32,394 nucleotides of DNA from an uncultured Victivallales bacterium. GTDB lineage: Bacteria > Verrucomicrobiota > Lentisphaeria > Oligosphaerales > JAFGRS01. The notes beneath the pieces were generated by a model, which was given only the letters and a program-made list of their open reading frames with translations, had not been told where the DNA came from and did no database searches. The position numbers and the translations under genes were made by a program. Below are positions 9,801-17,088 of the stretch, piece by piece. How positions within the stretch are numbered: position 1 is the stretch's first letter; each line of letters starts with the position of its first letter. The stretch spans positions 1-32,394 of the forward strand of contig CAILKC010000131.1 in the NCBI GenBank assembly GCA_903834675.1, given 5' to 3'.

Positions 9801-10624
9801 ACCGTTTGTCCGCCTGGTGTTCCCGCGAGAGCGGGGGCGCCAGGCGGGCAAACCGAGAGTGAGGGGTCCGGGGAGACGAGTCGCCCCGGCGGGGGTTCGG
9901 GGGCGGCGCCCCTGAGTGCCTTTCCCGCCCACCAGGCGCCGAGGGTGTTATGGAGGAGGAAGAGGACCATGTAGTCCTCGGTGAAGAGCTGGGTGACGGC
10001 GGGGAGTTCGTCGGCGCCGATCTTGACGCCGGAGTCGTTCACGGCCCTTTTGCGTTCCGACTGCCAGAACTGGTACACCCAGCCCAGGCTGTCATCGGCG
10101 GTGAACACCTGGGTGTCGAGGCCGGCGAGCAGGTGTTCCAGCTTCAGGCGGTGTTCCGGGGCAAAGCGCACGCGCAGCAGCGGATCGTCGGGGCGGAAGA
10201 TGCGGGGCAGCATGCGCTGGGCGCAGCGGCTGGCGAAAGTCCAGAGGTCCTCATTCGCCTCGCGGGCCAGCTCCTCGGCCTCGGCCAGGCTGATGGGCAT
10301 GGCCGACTCCGGCTCGATGAGCAGGTGATTTTCCGCGAGGAAGCGGGCGAAGAGCATGCGGTGCCAGTGCTCATAGGCGCACTCGTGTGCCAGGTGCTCG
10401 ATGCTGAGCCGGCCGCCCTGGTCCTGGCGGTCGCCCAGTTGCCGGGCGCGGGCGCGGAGGTGATTGCGCAGCCGGCGCTCCTCGGGGGCCAGGTTTGGAT
10501 ACGGCTCGTGGTGGTGTACGGCCAGGGCTTCCAGGGCAGCCTGCGCCCCGGCCTCGGCCAGATTGCGGCCCTGGGCCACGGCGCTCTCAAGCCCGTTGCG
10601 GAGTTGTGTCGTCAGACTTGGCAT
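6857..10624 (-). CDS. pglX: BREX adenine-specific DNA methyltransferase PglX
   Basis: 1255 aa if translation starts at ATG 10624 (MPSLTTQLRNGLESA); an in-frame extension to 10756 crosses intergenic repeats and is unlikely. SAM-binding motif I is DPCMGSGHF at residues 387-395, and the catalytic motif IV is TNVPYL around 592-597, the form typical of PglX. FGLELDPRCTQLAAFNLALAAW at about 428-449 is another conserved methyltransferase segment. PglX methylates adenine in the non-palindromic host BREX motif, marking self DNA, and is also needed for exclusion. Two in-frame Pro/Gly/Ala/Ser-rich insertions at about residues 237-280 and 341-358 are encoded by GC-rich repeat DNA that occurs in inverted orientation. 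The stop overlaps the next gene's ATG as ATGA. A 167-bp repeat-containing leader lies upstream. Confidence 0.93.
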   Translation of the reverse strand: MPSLTTQLRNGLESAVAQGRNLAEAGAQAALEALAVHHHEPYPNLAPEERRLRNHLRARARQLGDRQDQGGRLSIEHLAHECAYEHWHRMLFARFLAENHLLIEPESAMPISLAEAEELAREANEDLWTFASRCAQRMLPRIFRPDDPLLRVRFAPEHRLKLEHLLAGLDTQVFTADDSLGWVYQFWQSERKRAVNDSGVKIGADELPAVTQLFTEDYMVLFLLHNTLGAWWAGKALRGAAPEPPPGRLVSPDPSLSVCPPGAPALAGTPGGQTVADASHGDPERLVTEDDLRKLVALPGIEWTYLRFVRTDSPPDSSGATAGATGASATAEERSRQQQDEGSGESATPRAGSGAASPVCAPLRCWRPAAGTFDGWPRKAKELRLLDPCMGSGHFVVFELPILVAMRMAEEGLSRRDAVDAVLRDNLFGLELDPRCTQLAAFNLALAAWKLSGYHDLPPLNLACCGLGIHAPKQDWLDLARRAGDASAWGTGPKLLSGPEDGNLYDQRLRAGMEYLYDLFQKAPTLGSLINPGKLRGDLLTANFAQLAPLLAEALGKEAAYTSDEVHEMAVTAQGLAGAARLLAGSYHLVATNVPYLGRGKQDDVQRDHIETHYPLGKADLATAFVLRCLEFCGDAGSIGLVTPQNWLFLGSYRKLREYLLKTTEWGVLARLGPKGFQTPMWDFSIVLAALTRRAPAAVHAFTGVDVGEQMTPGAKDAALRATPMMTVGQNGQLSNPDARIALEDVTSGPILADLADYGKGSTTGDSPRFLQSFWESPCLGSGGLAWLDSPTPGALWSGRSLICTTPLSSSELTDQLGCRLHGQGVWGRRGVVVNKMSTLEPFLYAGEVFDDNVCPICARDTHLTRALLAFVASRDYRVQVRVVDQALKVTAATLTKIPFDLAHWQQVAAEKYPHGLPKPHSDDPTQWLFHGHPNPAVPNAMINRDGAAPLDPLSSTLQVAVARLLGYRWPRQTGSSFPDCQALGPDGLEGYADADGIVCIPSVRGERTAAERLRAVLAAAFGPAWSADLERQLLAPSGAKATDLDAWLRDEFFEQHCRLFHHRPFVWHIWDGRRRDGFHALVNYHRLAAPDGAGRRALENLTYSYLGDWITRQEDGVRRGEDGADDRLAAAVELRQRLEAILAGEPPFDLFVRWKPLARQPSGWEPDINDGVRLNLRPFLASDLPNGKKGAGILRWRPNVNWSKDRGTEPMRPQGEFPWFWSGDIFTGERLNDIHLTTEQKRAARDAAGKDSRP
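9551..9604 (-). repeat. GC-rich repeat inside pglX, copy B (inverted relative to copy A)
   Basis: Read on the minus strand this 54-bp stretch starts GAGGGGTCCGGGGAG, contains CGCCCCGG followed by CGGGG and TCCGGGG, and ends in CCCC. It aligns with copy A (9861-9914, plus strand): the first 15 bases are identical and the GC-rich blocks are shared in order. It encodes roughly residues 341-358 of PglX, between the YLRFVRTD segment and the WRPAAGTFDGWP segment, which I expect to be much closer together in ordinary PglX proteins. Confidence 0.6.
9804..9853. repeat. 50-bp imperfect palindrome inside pglX
   Basis: Two 23-nt arms (9804-9826 and 9831-9853) flank a GAGA loop; 19 of 23 positions pair. 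Arm 1 begins GTTTGTCCGCCTGG and arm 2 ends CCAGGCGGGCAAAC. All four mismatches become G-U pairs in plus-strand RNA and A-C in the pglX mRNA, so the plus strand folds better. It lies beside repeat copy A and encodes part of the PPGAPALAGTPGGQT low-complexity stretch of PglX. Confidence 0.6.
9861..9914 (+). repeat. GC-rich repeat inside pglX, copy A
   Basis: This 54-bp stretch starts GAGGGGTCCGGGGAG, then has CGCCCCGG and GGGGGTTCGGGGG. Copy B at 9551-9604 is its diverged inverse complement, about 260 bp away in the same gene. Together with the adjacent 50-bp palindrome it accounts for the insertion at about residues 237-280 of PglX. The base composition and hairpin character look like an intergenic repeat that landed in a coding region without breaking the frame. 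Confidence 0.6.
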
Positions 10625-10791
10625 GTGCCTGCCTATCCCGTTCGCCATGCCTGCTGGCAGCAGCCCAGTTACATGGCGCTTCATATCGCATCGTGGCCAG
10701 GGGCAGTGGTGTGCCGCACAAACGCCGGTGTATGGACACCACTCCGGGTGCTGCACCAGCCCCTCCAGTCACATGGCGCTTCATATCGGCA
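10625..10791. promoter_or_regulatory. Leader region of pglX with paired 28-bp repeats and a hairpin
   Basis: The gap between the first Schlafen gene and pglX contains two near-identical 28-29-bp direct repeats exactly 100 bp apart (10665-10692 and 10765-10793), each including ACATGGCGCTTCATATCG. Between them an 8-bp inverted repeat, AGTGGTGT (10705-10712) and ACACCACT (10736-10743), can form a stem-loop. This is the larger of only two upstream gaps around core BREX genes, so regulation of the methyltransferase is a natural guess. No promoter could be assigned with confidence. Confidence 0.45.
10665..10692 (+). repeat. Direct repeat upstream of pglX, copy 1
   Basis: A 28-bp unit containing CCAGTTACATGGCGCTTC then ATATCGCATC. 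It matches copy 2 (10765-10793) except for a T/C difference and one extra G in copy 2. On the minus strand it would read ATGAAGCGCCATGT, but no ORF of note begins there. Confidence 0.7.
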
Positions 10792-10793
10792 TC
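10765..10793 (+). repeat. Direct repeat upstream of pglX, copy 2
   Basis: A 29-bp unit containing CCAGTCACATGGCGCTTC then ATATCGGCATC, exactly 100 bp after copy 1. Its right end touches the stop codon (10792-10794) of the upstream Schlafen-like gene, so this copy sits immediately 3' of that gene. Confidence 0.7.
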
Positions 10794-12258
10794 AGGCCCA
10801 GAAAGGCACATAGCGGGCGTCCCTTCGCGATCCCCCGCTGAGGCGGATCAGGTTGGCATCGAGCGTGTCTCGGATGACACGGGTGGCGAGGACATAGCGC
10901 GCCTTGTCCAACCCCAGCCGGGTCCGCAGGGTCGTGTTGGTCATCTCCTTACCCGAGACGTACCACAGGCAGGCGTGCTGGTAGCAGGCGCGGACCCGCT
11001 CCTGGCGGTCCATTTCGGCAAAGGCGCGGGGGGAGAAGAGCACGGCGACGGTGTGCTGGGGTGTAGTGCGGAAGTCGGGGGGTGGAAGCTGGAATGCCTC
11101 GACGGCGGCGATCACCTTCTTGATGCCGCTGCCCCGCTCCTCGCAGATGTTCATGCGGCGCATGAGGCCGGCGAGGGCTTCATTGCGGGAGCGGGGCGGT
11201 TCGTCGATGAAGCGCAGAGGATCGACCAGGGGCAGCCCAGGGTTGGTAATCTCCAGGCGGCCGGTGAAGACCTCGATCATGGTCCCCGTGCCAGCGATGC
11301 TGAAATCCTGGTGGATGAGGGCATTGGCGACGAGTTCCCGGATGGCCACCTCGGGGTAGAGGCGGACCCTCGTGCGGAGCGCCTGGCCGACCTGCTCGTT
11401 CTGCGGAAGCTGGTCGTTGAGCCAGGCGAGCAAGGGCTCGAAGCCGACGGCGTAACCCGGCTTGGGAGCATCGCTGGAGGGGTCGGGATGCTCTCTGACC
11501 GTCTGGATCTTGCTGTTGCCCTGGTAGATGATCACGCGGGGCGCCTTGCGGGCGATGCGGTCGAACCGGCGGAGATCACTGGCGAAGAGGATGGCTCCGA
11601 CATTGGTGATGTCGAAGCGTTTGCCGGGCTTCGGGACGATCACCTTCTCCGCCGCCAGCCGTTGCAGGATGGCCGCATGGTTGTCTGGCAGTGGGACCCC
11701 CAACAGGCGGAAGGCGGCGGGGTAGTCAAGCAGCGACAGCACATCCTCCGCGGACGCCGCTGCCAAGGCGATGCCGGACTCGAAGGGCGTCGCGGAGAAG
11801 ATGGCCCACAACGCGCGTTCCTTCTCTACGTAGTCCTTGAGCTTCTTCTTGTAGGTGCCCACCCGGATGTACTCGACGCCGGAGAAGGCCACCGGCTGGT
11901 GCAATGCCGGCTGGACCTGGAGCAGCACGACATGCTTGCCGCTCATCTCGCCCTCGTGGATGCTGAAGTCGATCCGCGGCGACAGGAGGCGCAGTAGCCA
12001 ACTCTCGAGTTCCTCGTTGCCCTTCTTTGCCTGCCGCGGGTGGAAGGTGGTGCCGACCAGATCATGCGTTCCGTCCCCGATTCCCCACACGAGGAATGCC
12101 CGAGGCTGGCGGGCCAGAGCCGCACCGTTGGCCAGAGCGGAGATGTATTCGCCGATCTCCTGCGGATCGGCGTTGTTGTGCTTGCACTCCACCCACTCTG
12201 TCTCGTGAGGGAGAGAGCGCAGGTGTTCAACGAGGCGCTGGAGTTCATCGGGCGTCAT
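10792..12258 (-). CDS. Schlafen/AlbA_2-domain putative ATP-binding protein (BREX accessory, copy 1)
   Basis: 488 aa from ATG at 12258, 18 bp after the brxC stop. The AlbA_2 domain spans about residues 15-140: ETEWVECKHN at 19-28, AFLVWGIGDGTHDLVG at about 54-69, and EYIRVGTYKKKL at 129-140. A HATPase_c_4-like C-terminal region follows, with VAIRELVANALIHQDF at 304-319, FTGRLEITNPG at 331-341 and EERGSGIKKV at 373-382, and a winged-helix-like tail after about 420. It has the same architecture as the gene at 4359-5603 but is longer and strongly diverged, so I see it as a distant paralogue rather than a recent duplicate. It lies between brxC and pglX. Proteins of this architecture are usually annotated as regulators; no nuclease or helicase motif is evident. 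Confidence 0.85.
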   Translation of the reverse strand: MTPDELQRLVEHLRSLPHETEWVECKHNNADPQEIGEYISALANGAALARQPRAFLVWGIGDGTHDLVGTTFHPRQAKKGNEELESWLLRLLSPRIDFSIHEGEMSGKHVVLLQVQPALHQPVAFSGVEYIRVGTYKKKLKDYVEKERALWAIFSATPFESGIALAAASAEDVLSLLDYPAAFRLLGVPLPDNHAAILQRLAAEKVIVPKPGKRFDITNVGAILFASDLRRFDRIARKAPRVIIYQGNSKIQTVREHPDPSSDAPKPGYAVGFEPLLAWLNDQLPQNEQVGQALRTRVRLYPEVAIRELVANALIHQDFSIAGTGTMIEVFTGRLEITNPGLPLVDPLRFIDEPPRSRNEALAGLMRRMNICEERGSGIKKVIAAVEAFQLPPPDFRTTPQHTVAVLFSPRAFAEMDRQERVRACYQHACLWYVSGKEMTNTTLRTRLGLDKARYVLATRVIRDTLDANLIRLSGGSRRDARYVPFWA

Positions 12259-12276
12259 CGCAGGGTCCCCGTCGGG

Positions 12277-15200
12277 TCATGATACCACCACCGGCCCGCG
12301 CTTCAGGGCGTCGGCAATCTGCTTTTCCGCATCCGCCAGCCAGGCCTTCACGTCCGCGGGCGTCTTCAGCGTGCTGCTGCTGAGGTGGACATGCTGGACT
12401 TTGGGTTCCATGAGCTTGGCGGCATCGCGGGCCGCGGCGGCGAAGCGTTGCTGCAGGGCGTCGGTCATCAGGCTCCAGTTGGCGAGCGACGTGCCGTCCA
12501 GGGAGCGCAGGAGGTCCGCCTCGGTGGCCAGGCTGGGCGCCGGGATGTCGTGGAGGTCGTGCCGAGCGAGGATCTGCACCTGTGCCGCGGCCTCAAGCCG
12601 CCCCCAGGCATCCAGGGCCTGCACCTGCTTCATGCCGGCGGCGTAGGCGTGCCGGAAACCCTCGTAGGCCTGGCCGGCGGCCTCGCGCAGCAGATCGGCA
12701 GTGGCCTTGCGGATGTCCGGGACGGGGTCCGTGGGGTCGAGCAGCCGACATTCCTGGCGGACCGCCTCGGCCTGGCGGCGGCTGTCGTCAGCAGCAGGAA
12801 GCCCATCGGCGTGCCGGAGCAGCCGGCAAAGGGCATCCCAGGCGGGACGGCGCTGCTCTGCGAGGTCCGCAAGCCGCTGCCACTCCTCGGCATTCTGCAG
12901 CAGCAGGTCGTGTTGTTCAAGGATGGCGCAGAGCTGCTCATTGCCCGCGAGCGTGCGGAGCTCCTCAAGGGCCGACGTGGCCGGGCGCGGCGGCAACGGG
13001 GGGTCGCCACCGGCCTGGGCGGCGAGGTCCGCCAGGTGGGCCAGGAACTCGCTGGCCTTGGCGGCTTCCTCGTTGGGTTTGCAGGCGATACTGGCGGCCT
13101 GGTAGAGCTTACGCAACTTGATGCGCCCGCGGGCGTCCACCGTCTGCGACTCGACCCGGAAATCCGTGACGGAGACCTTCGCCTGGTCCAGTTGGCCGGG
13201 CGTGAGCGGGGCACCCTTGTGCACGGCGCGCAGGTGGCCGGCGGTGAACAGGGTCATCAGGGCGGCGTCCACGGCATCGCGCGGCCAGCCGTAGGGAGAT
13301 TGCTCGAAGTGCTCGCGCACCTGTTTGCCCGACTTGCCCGCGCCGACCGAGGCGAGTACCGCCGCGGCCGCGGGATGCTTGGTGGCGGCGTCGGTCCAGC
13401 CGATGGCCTGGAAGGCGGCCTCATCGCCGTTGCGGGCACGGCCGATCACGGTGCTCCAGCGGCTGTCGTCGGCCTCCTTGAAACGGGGGAAGAGCCGGTC
13501 GAGGGCGGCCTCCGTGGCGGCCTGGACCTTGGCCGGCAGGTCCAGCTCGAAACACTCGCTGCCACCCCCCTGGAAGACGCGGGCGCCGTCGATCACCTCG
13601 CGCAGGAGCAGGTTCCGGGTGGCCTCGGCGCCGATCCTCCGGGTGGCCATGGCCTCGCGCGCCTCCTGCCCCTCGCGGGCCGAGGGCGTGCCCTTGAAGT
13701 CGAGTGTCTGCTGTGCGGCATCGGCGTCGATAATGGCCTTCTGCAGGGCTTCAGCCTGTGATCGCGGGACGAAGACGAAGACGATGGGGCTCTCGGCGCC
13801 GGCGGCCCGTGCCTCGGCCAGTACGGCGGCTTCCTTCTCGCCCCAGCCGTCGCGCACCCACACGGGCACTTCCGTGCCGCTGGGCTTGGGTGGCTCCTGG
13901 CCGAAGGAGACCGCCACCTTGCGCGGGTCCTTGCTCTGACCCTGGAGCAACCGGACTTTGGTCAGGGCGCCGGCGCAGGCGTCCTGGAGGAGCCGGGAGC
14001 GCTTGGTGCCCAAGGCGGTGAGGTCACCTGTAATACGGGCCACCCGGTTACGGAATTCGCGCTCCCACTCGCTGCTCTCGCGCGTCTGCAGAGTGTACTC
14101 GTTGTCGAGCTTGATGAGTTTGCCGTCCTCCAGCAGGCGGGAGAGGATGCGGGGGATGTCCTTGCGTAGGCGCGTGCCGTCAGTGGCCAGGTCGGCGACC
14201 AGCAGGTCAGCCAAAGTGGGCTCGGTGGCCCGGACGCCGATGTCGGCGCCCTGGTCGCGCGATAGCTTACGGATCAGGAAGATAAGTCCGCAGAGTCGGC
14301 GGGCGAGGATGCCGTCGGGGCTGCCATCGTCCAGGTTGCGGATGGTCTCGTCGATCTCGCGCAGGAGGACGCCAGTGCGCAGCAGGTCGGGCTGTAGTTG
14401 GCCGAAGATGAAGTCAGCCGGCACCACGGTGCCAAGCCCGCCCTCGGCTGTCTGGCGGACGGCGTCATACACAATGCGGAGCTGGGTGCGCAACTGGCTG
14501 CTGGTGCCGGGCAGGTCCACGGCGCGCAGTGCGTGCTCCCAGAAACGGCGCCGCGCAGGCAGTAGAGGGTAGTCCTCGACAAGGATATCGCGGTCCTCGG
14601 TGCGCGGGCCGATACGGGTGCCGGCAAGCTGCCGGTCGATCTCGCCGGAATGGCGCGCCAGGATCTCCTCAACCGCGGTGCGCTTGTCGGCGCGCTTGGC
14701 CAGCACGACGCGGCGGGTGACGGTCTCCACGTCGGCGTCGGACAACTCCACCGGGATGGTGAAACGGCCCTTCAGGCGTTGCAGGAGCGGCACGTCGCCG
14801 GCCAGGGCGGTCTGCCCGGCGCCGATGAGCAGTACCCGGCTCTGCATCTGCTTACACAGGGCCTCGGCCACCTCCTGCACGTCCGCGGACCGCTGCGGGC
14901 TGTCGCCGATGAAGAGCTGCACCTCGTCGAGAACGATCACCGTGCAAGGCAACTGCCCAGCGGCGGCTACGACCTCCTTTGCGATCCGCACGAACTCGCC
15001 GGTAGGCAGGTCTTCGACCACCGGGAACTGGGTGCGGAGCGCGGCGCGGGCCTGCTTGAGGTCCGGGGCGAACGCGGGATCAGCGTCGAGGATCGCCTGG
15101 GCCAGCACGGGACTGACATAGAGATCGTGCAACTCCTTGCGGAAATCGCGGCCCGCCTTCTGGACGGCTTTCCTGACTTGTTCGAGAAAGCCATTGCGTT

Positions 15201-15720
15201 CGAGCCACATCACAAACTGCGCCTGGGGCAGCGACTCGGGGTAGCCGCGGCTGCGCAGGAGGATGCTGAGCACCGCCAGACGTACGCTCTCGCCGCCGCC
15301 GGAGGGGAGCGTGCCGGAGGCCGCGTGCAGGCCACCGCAGCGTTTGCCGAGGGTGTCGAGTGCGCGCAGGAGGTCAGAGATGCCTTGCGGCAGCCGGGCC
15401 AGGCCGCGCGCGGTGGCGCCGTCGGCAAACGCGGTGTCCACCCAGAGATGACGCAGCATCTTGAGCATGTGCGACTTGCCGCTGCCGAAGAAGCCGCTGA
15501 TCCAGGCGGCAGGCTGGGTGGTCGAGCTGACGTTGCCGATGTAGGAATCGAGGATGCGGGTGATGCCGTCCTCATACTGTCCCTCGCAGACGAAGTGTTC
15601 GAGCTCGTAGCGCAGGGTCAGGAGTTCCTGCTCGGTCGCGGCCTCCATGACCGAGGCCACGCCATCGTTGAGCAGGCGCGTGTTGAGGGGGTCGCGCTGG
15701 AATATCTCGCGGTTCTTCAT
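12277..15720 (-). CDS. brxC: BREX P-loop ATPase BrxC
   Basis: 1147 aa from ATG at 15720, which overlaps the brxB stop as ATGA. The N-terminus MKNREIFQRDPLNTRLLNDGVA resembles typical BrxC starts (written here only as a landmark). Walker A is GFFGSGKS at 76-83 and Walker B VIVLDE at 261-266, followed by an arginine-rich sensor region. The length matches BrxC/PglY-family proteins of about 1100-1250 aa. BrxC is the large ATPase of the BREX core complex and is thought to act with BrxB, PglZ and PglX on DNA. No frameshift or truncation is visible. Confidence 0.93.
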   Translation of the reverse strand: MKNREIFQRDPLNTRLLNDGVASVMEAATEQELLTLRYELEHFVCEGQYEDGITRILDSYIGNVSSTTQPAAWISGFFGSGKSHMLKMLRHLWVDTAFADGATARGLARLPQGISDLLRALDTLGKRCGGLHAASGTLPSGGGESVRLAVLSILLRSRGYPESLPQAQFVMWLERNGFLEQVRKAVQKAGRDFRKELHDLYVSPVLAQAILDADPAFAPDLKQARAALRTQFPVVEDLPTGEFVRIAKEVVAAAGQLPCTVIVLDEVQLFIGDSPQRSADVQEVAEALCKQMQSRVLLIGAGQTALAGDVPLLQRLKGRFTIPVELSDADVETVTRRVVLAKRADKRTAVEEILARHSGEIDRQLAGTRIGPRTEDRDILVEDYPLLPARRRFWEHALRAVDLPGTSSQLRTQLRIVYDAVRQTAEGGLGTVVPADFIFGQLQPDLLRTGVLLREIDETIRNLDDGSPDGILARRLCGLIFLIRKLSRDQGADIGVRATEPTLADLLVADLATDGTRLRKDIPRILSRLLEDGKLIKLDNEYTLQTRESSEWEREFRNRVARITGDLTALGTKRSRLLQDACAGALTKVRLLQGQSKDPRKVAVSFGQEPPKPSGTEVPVWVRDGWGEKEAAVLAEARAAGAESPIVFVFVPRSQAEALQKAIIDADAAQQTLDFKGTPSAREGQEAREAMATRRIGAEATRNLLLREVIDGARVFQGGGSECFELDLPAKVQAATEAALDRLFPRFKEADDSRWSTVIGRARNGDEAAFQAIGWTDAATKHPAAAAVLASVGAGKSGKQVREHFEQSPYGWPRDAVDAALMTLFTAGHLRAVHKGAPLTPGQLDQAKVSVTDFRVESQTVDARGRIKLRKLYQAASIACKPNEEAAKASEFLAHLADLAAQAGGDPPLPPRPATSALEELRTLAGNEQLCAILEQHDLLLQNAEEWQRLADLAEQRRPAWDALCRLLRHADGLPAADDSRRQAEAVRQECRLLDPTDPVPDIRKATADLLREAAGQAYEGFRHAYAAGMKQVQALDAWGRLEAAAQVQILARHDLHDIPAPSLATEADLLRSLDGTSLANWSLMTDALQQRFAAAARDAAKLMEPKVQHVHLSSSTLKTPADVKAWLADAEKQIADALKRGPVVVS

Positions 15721-16280
15721 CGGTCACCGATCCCGTTGTGCAGCGTGATGGGCACCGCCAAGTAGTTCCAGCCGTCCCGGGCGTCGAGCAGGCGGTAGTT
15801 GCCGCCCTCGTATTCGCCGGGGAAGAACAGGAGCAGGCGGCCCTTGATGTCCTTGACCACTTCCTTGAGCACCAGCGAAACACGGGTGAAGCCAAACAGG
15901 CAGGCGACTCCCTGGACGGCCACGACGGTGTCCTCATCGACGCCGTCGCCGCGGAGGACCGTGCGGAGTTCGTCCGCGACGGTCTTCAGGAACTCGCCAT
16001 GGAGCTTCATGCCGATGGCCGCGGGGTCCTCGAAGTAGCTGTCGCGGTAGTCGGTGCCGGCCATCCAGCGGGCGAATGAGCCGGTGAGATCGCAGAGACG
16101 CCAGCCGTGGCCGGCCTGGGTGGTCGCGAGTTCGAACAGCTCGACGCGGGCACGCAGGCGCCGCTCGTCGCTCTTGGGGTAGACGAGAAACACGGTCCGC
16201 TGTTCGGCGGCGAGATTTCGCTGCCAGGGCGCGGCGATATGGCTCTGGTAGCGCTGGGCCAGGTCCTCAATGCGTCCCAT
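15717..16280 (-). CDS. brxB: BREX protein BrxB (DUF1788 family)
   Basis: 187 aa from ATG at 16280. The sequence fits the DUF1788/BrxB family: the RTVFLVYPKSDERRLRAR segment near residues 28-45, the central GWRLCDLTGSFARWM, and the C-terminal RLLLFFPGEYEGGNYRLLD followed by NYLAVPITL. Family members are about 190-200 aa. Its ATG lies inside the end of the brxA-like gene (14-bp overlap), with an AGGAGAGG purine-rich stretch upstream as a likely ribosome binding site, and its stop overlaps brxC. BrxB is a small core BREX component of uncertain biochemical role, reported to associate with PglZ. Confidence 0.9.
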   Translation of the reverse strand: MGRIEDLAQRYQSHIAAPWQRNLAAEQRTVFLVYPKSDERRLRARVELFELATTQAGHGWRLCDLTGSFARWMAGTDYRDSYFEDPAAIGMKLHGEFLKTVADELRTVLRGDGVDEDTVVAVQGVACLFGFTRVSLVLKEVVKDIKGRLLLFFPGEYEGGNYRLLDARDGWNYLAVPITLHNGIGDR

Positions 16281-17088
16281 GGATCAAGCGCCTCTCCTCT
16301 CCTGTGAGCACGCGGGCAAAGGTGACCGCCAAGACCCCTCCCGACTGGCTCAGATCAAGCAGTCCAAGCCGTTTCGCGTCCATCGCCTGGAAGATGAGTG
16401 CATCCGCAGCAGTGTCAAGCACATGCGTCCACATTGACCCAAGAAGCGCGCGCCCCCGCAGGCCCTGTGCATAGCCAAGCAGCATGGCGTAAGCGGCCAC
16501 GGCCGGTGTGGGGTGGACCGTTTGCCGGATCTTGCGCACGCGGCCGGCGAGGTGGCCGGCCTGGGTCCAGGTCGAGGCGGCGTTGCGGACTACCTTCTCC
16601 ACGGTACTCTCGTTGAGGCGCTCGCCGGTACCGGCACGCAGTGCGTCAACCAGCGGCAGCCGACGGTACTCTTCGCCCGGCTTTAGCTCCATGATCAACG
16701 CGGCGGTAAGCCGCAGGAGGGGGTCGCGCGCCAATGCGGTGAGCAGGGCGAGCAGGGGACGGCCACGCTCGTCGGCCTGCCAATGTCGGCGGAAGATGCG
16801 AAAAAGGGGCACCGCGGGGTCAAGGGCGTAGAGTTCGGACAGCCGCTGCAGCGTCAGGCGGCGCGTGGAGAGGGTGCGCTTGCCGAGGCAGTTCTGTTCG
16901 ACGACCGCCCGGGCAAAGTCCGTGCGCGATGCGTCGGTGGGGCATGCGGCCAGCAGGAGGGTCAGCTCCTCGAGCATCATCGTCCGACAGGTGTGCGTGC
17001 CCTTGTCGCCGGCCCGGAAGCCCAGCGCCTGCAGGCGGGTGAGGTCTGCATCATCTGCCGTGTCAAACCAGATGGAATCGTTCATCAT
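16267..17088 (-). CDS. brxA: BrxA-like protein (DUF1819-related, long form)
   Basis: 273 aa from ATG at 17088 (a second ATG follows at 17085); the extension to 17142 has no better start. The segment VEQNCLGKRTLSTRRLTLQRLSEL (key residues N, L, KRT, ST, RL) matches the DUF1819/BrxA pattern of an asparagine-leucine-KRT helix followed by a RL-S-L helix. The next part, DPLLRLTAALIMELKPGEEY, corresponds to the family's winged-helix region. BrxA proteins I know are about 200 aa, so this one is longer, mainly at the C-terminus. Its place directly before brxB supports the call. Known BrxA binds DNA; its role is unclear. Assignment is by motif and position, not strong overall similarity. Confidence 0.75.
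   Translation of the reverse strand: MMNDSIWFDTADDADLTRLQALGFRAGDKGTHTCRTMMLEELTLLLAACPTDASRTDFARAVVEQNCLGKRTLSTRRLTLQRLSELYALDPAVPLFRIFRRHWQADERGRPLLALLTALARDPLLRLTAALIMELKPGEEYRRLPLVDALRAGTGERLNESTVEKVVRNAASTWTQAGHLAGRVRKIRQTVHPTPAVAAYAMLLGYAQGLRGRALLGSMWTHVLDTAADALIFQAMDAKRLGLLDLSQSGGVLAVTFARVLTGEERRLIHGTH

Noticed and set aside
10625..10756. N-terminal extension of PglX to 10756
   Set aside because: The extra 44 codons include one of the 100-bp-spaced repeats and do not look like PglX; the ATG at 10624 fits the family start.
9950..10813. 287-residue plus-strand open frame over the pglX 5' end
   Set aside because: Antisense shadow of pglX; its C-terminal part runs through the intergenic repeats and has no domain.
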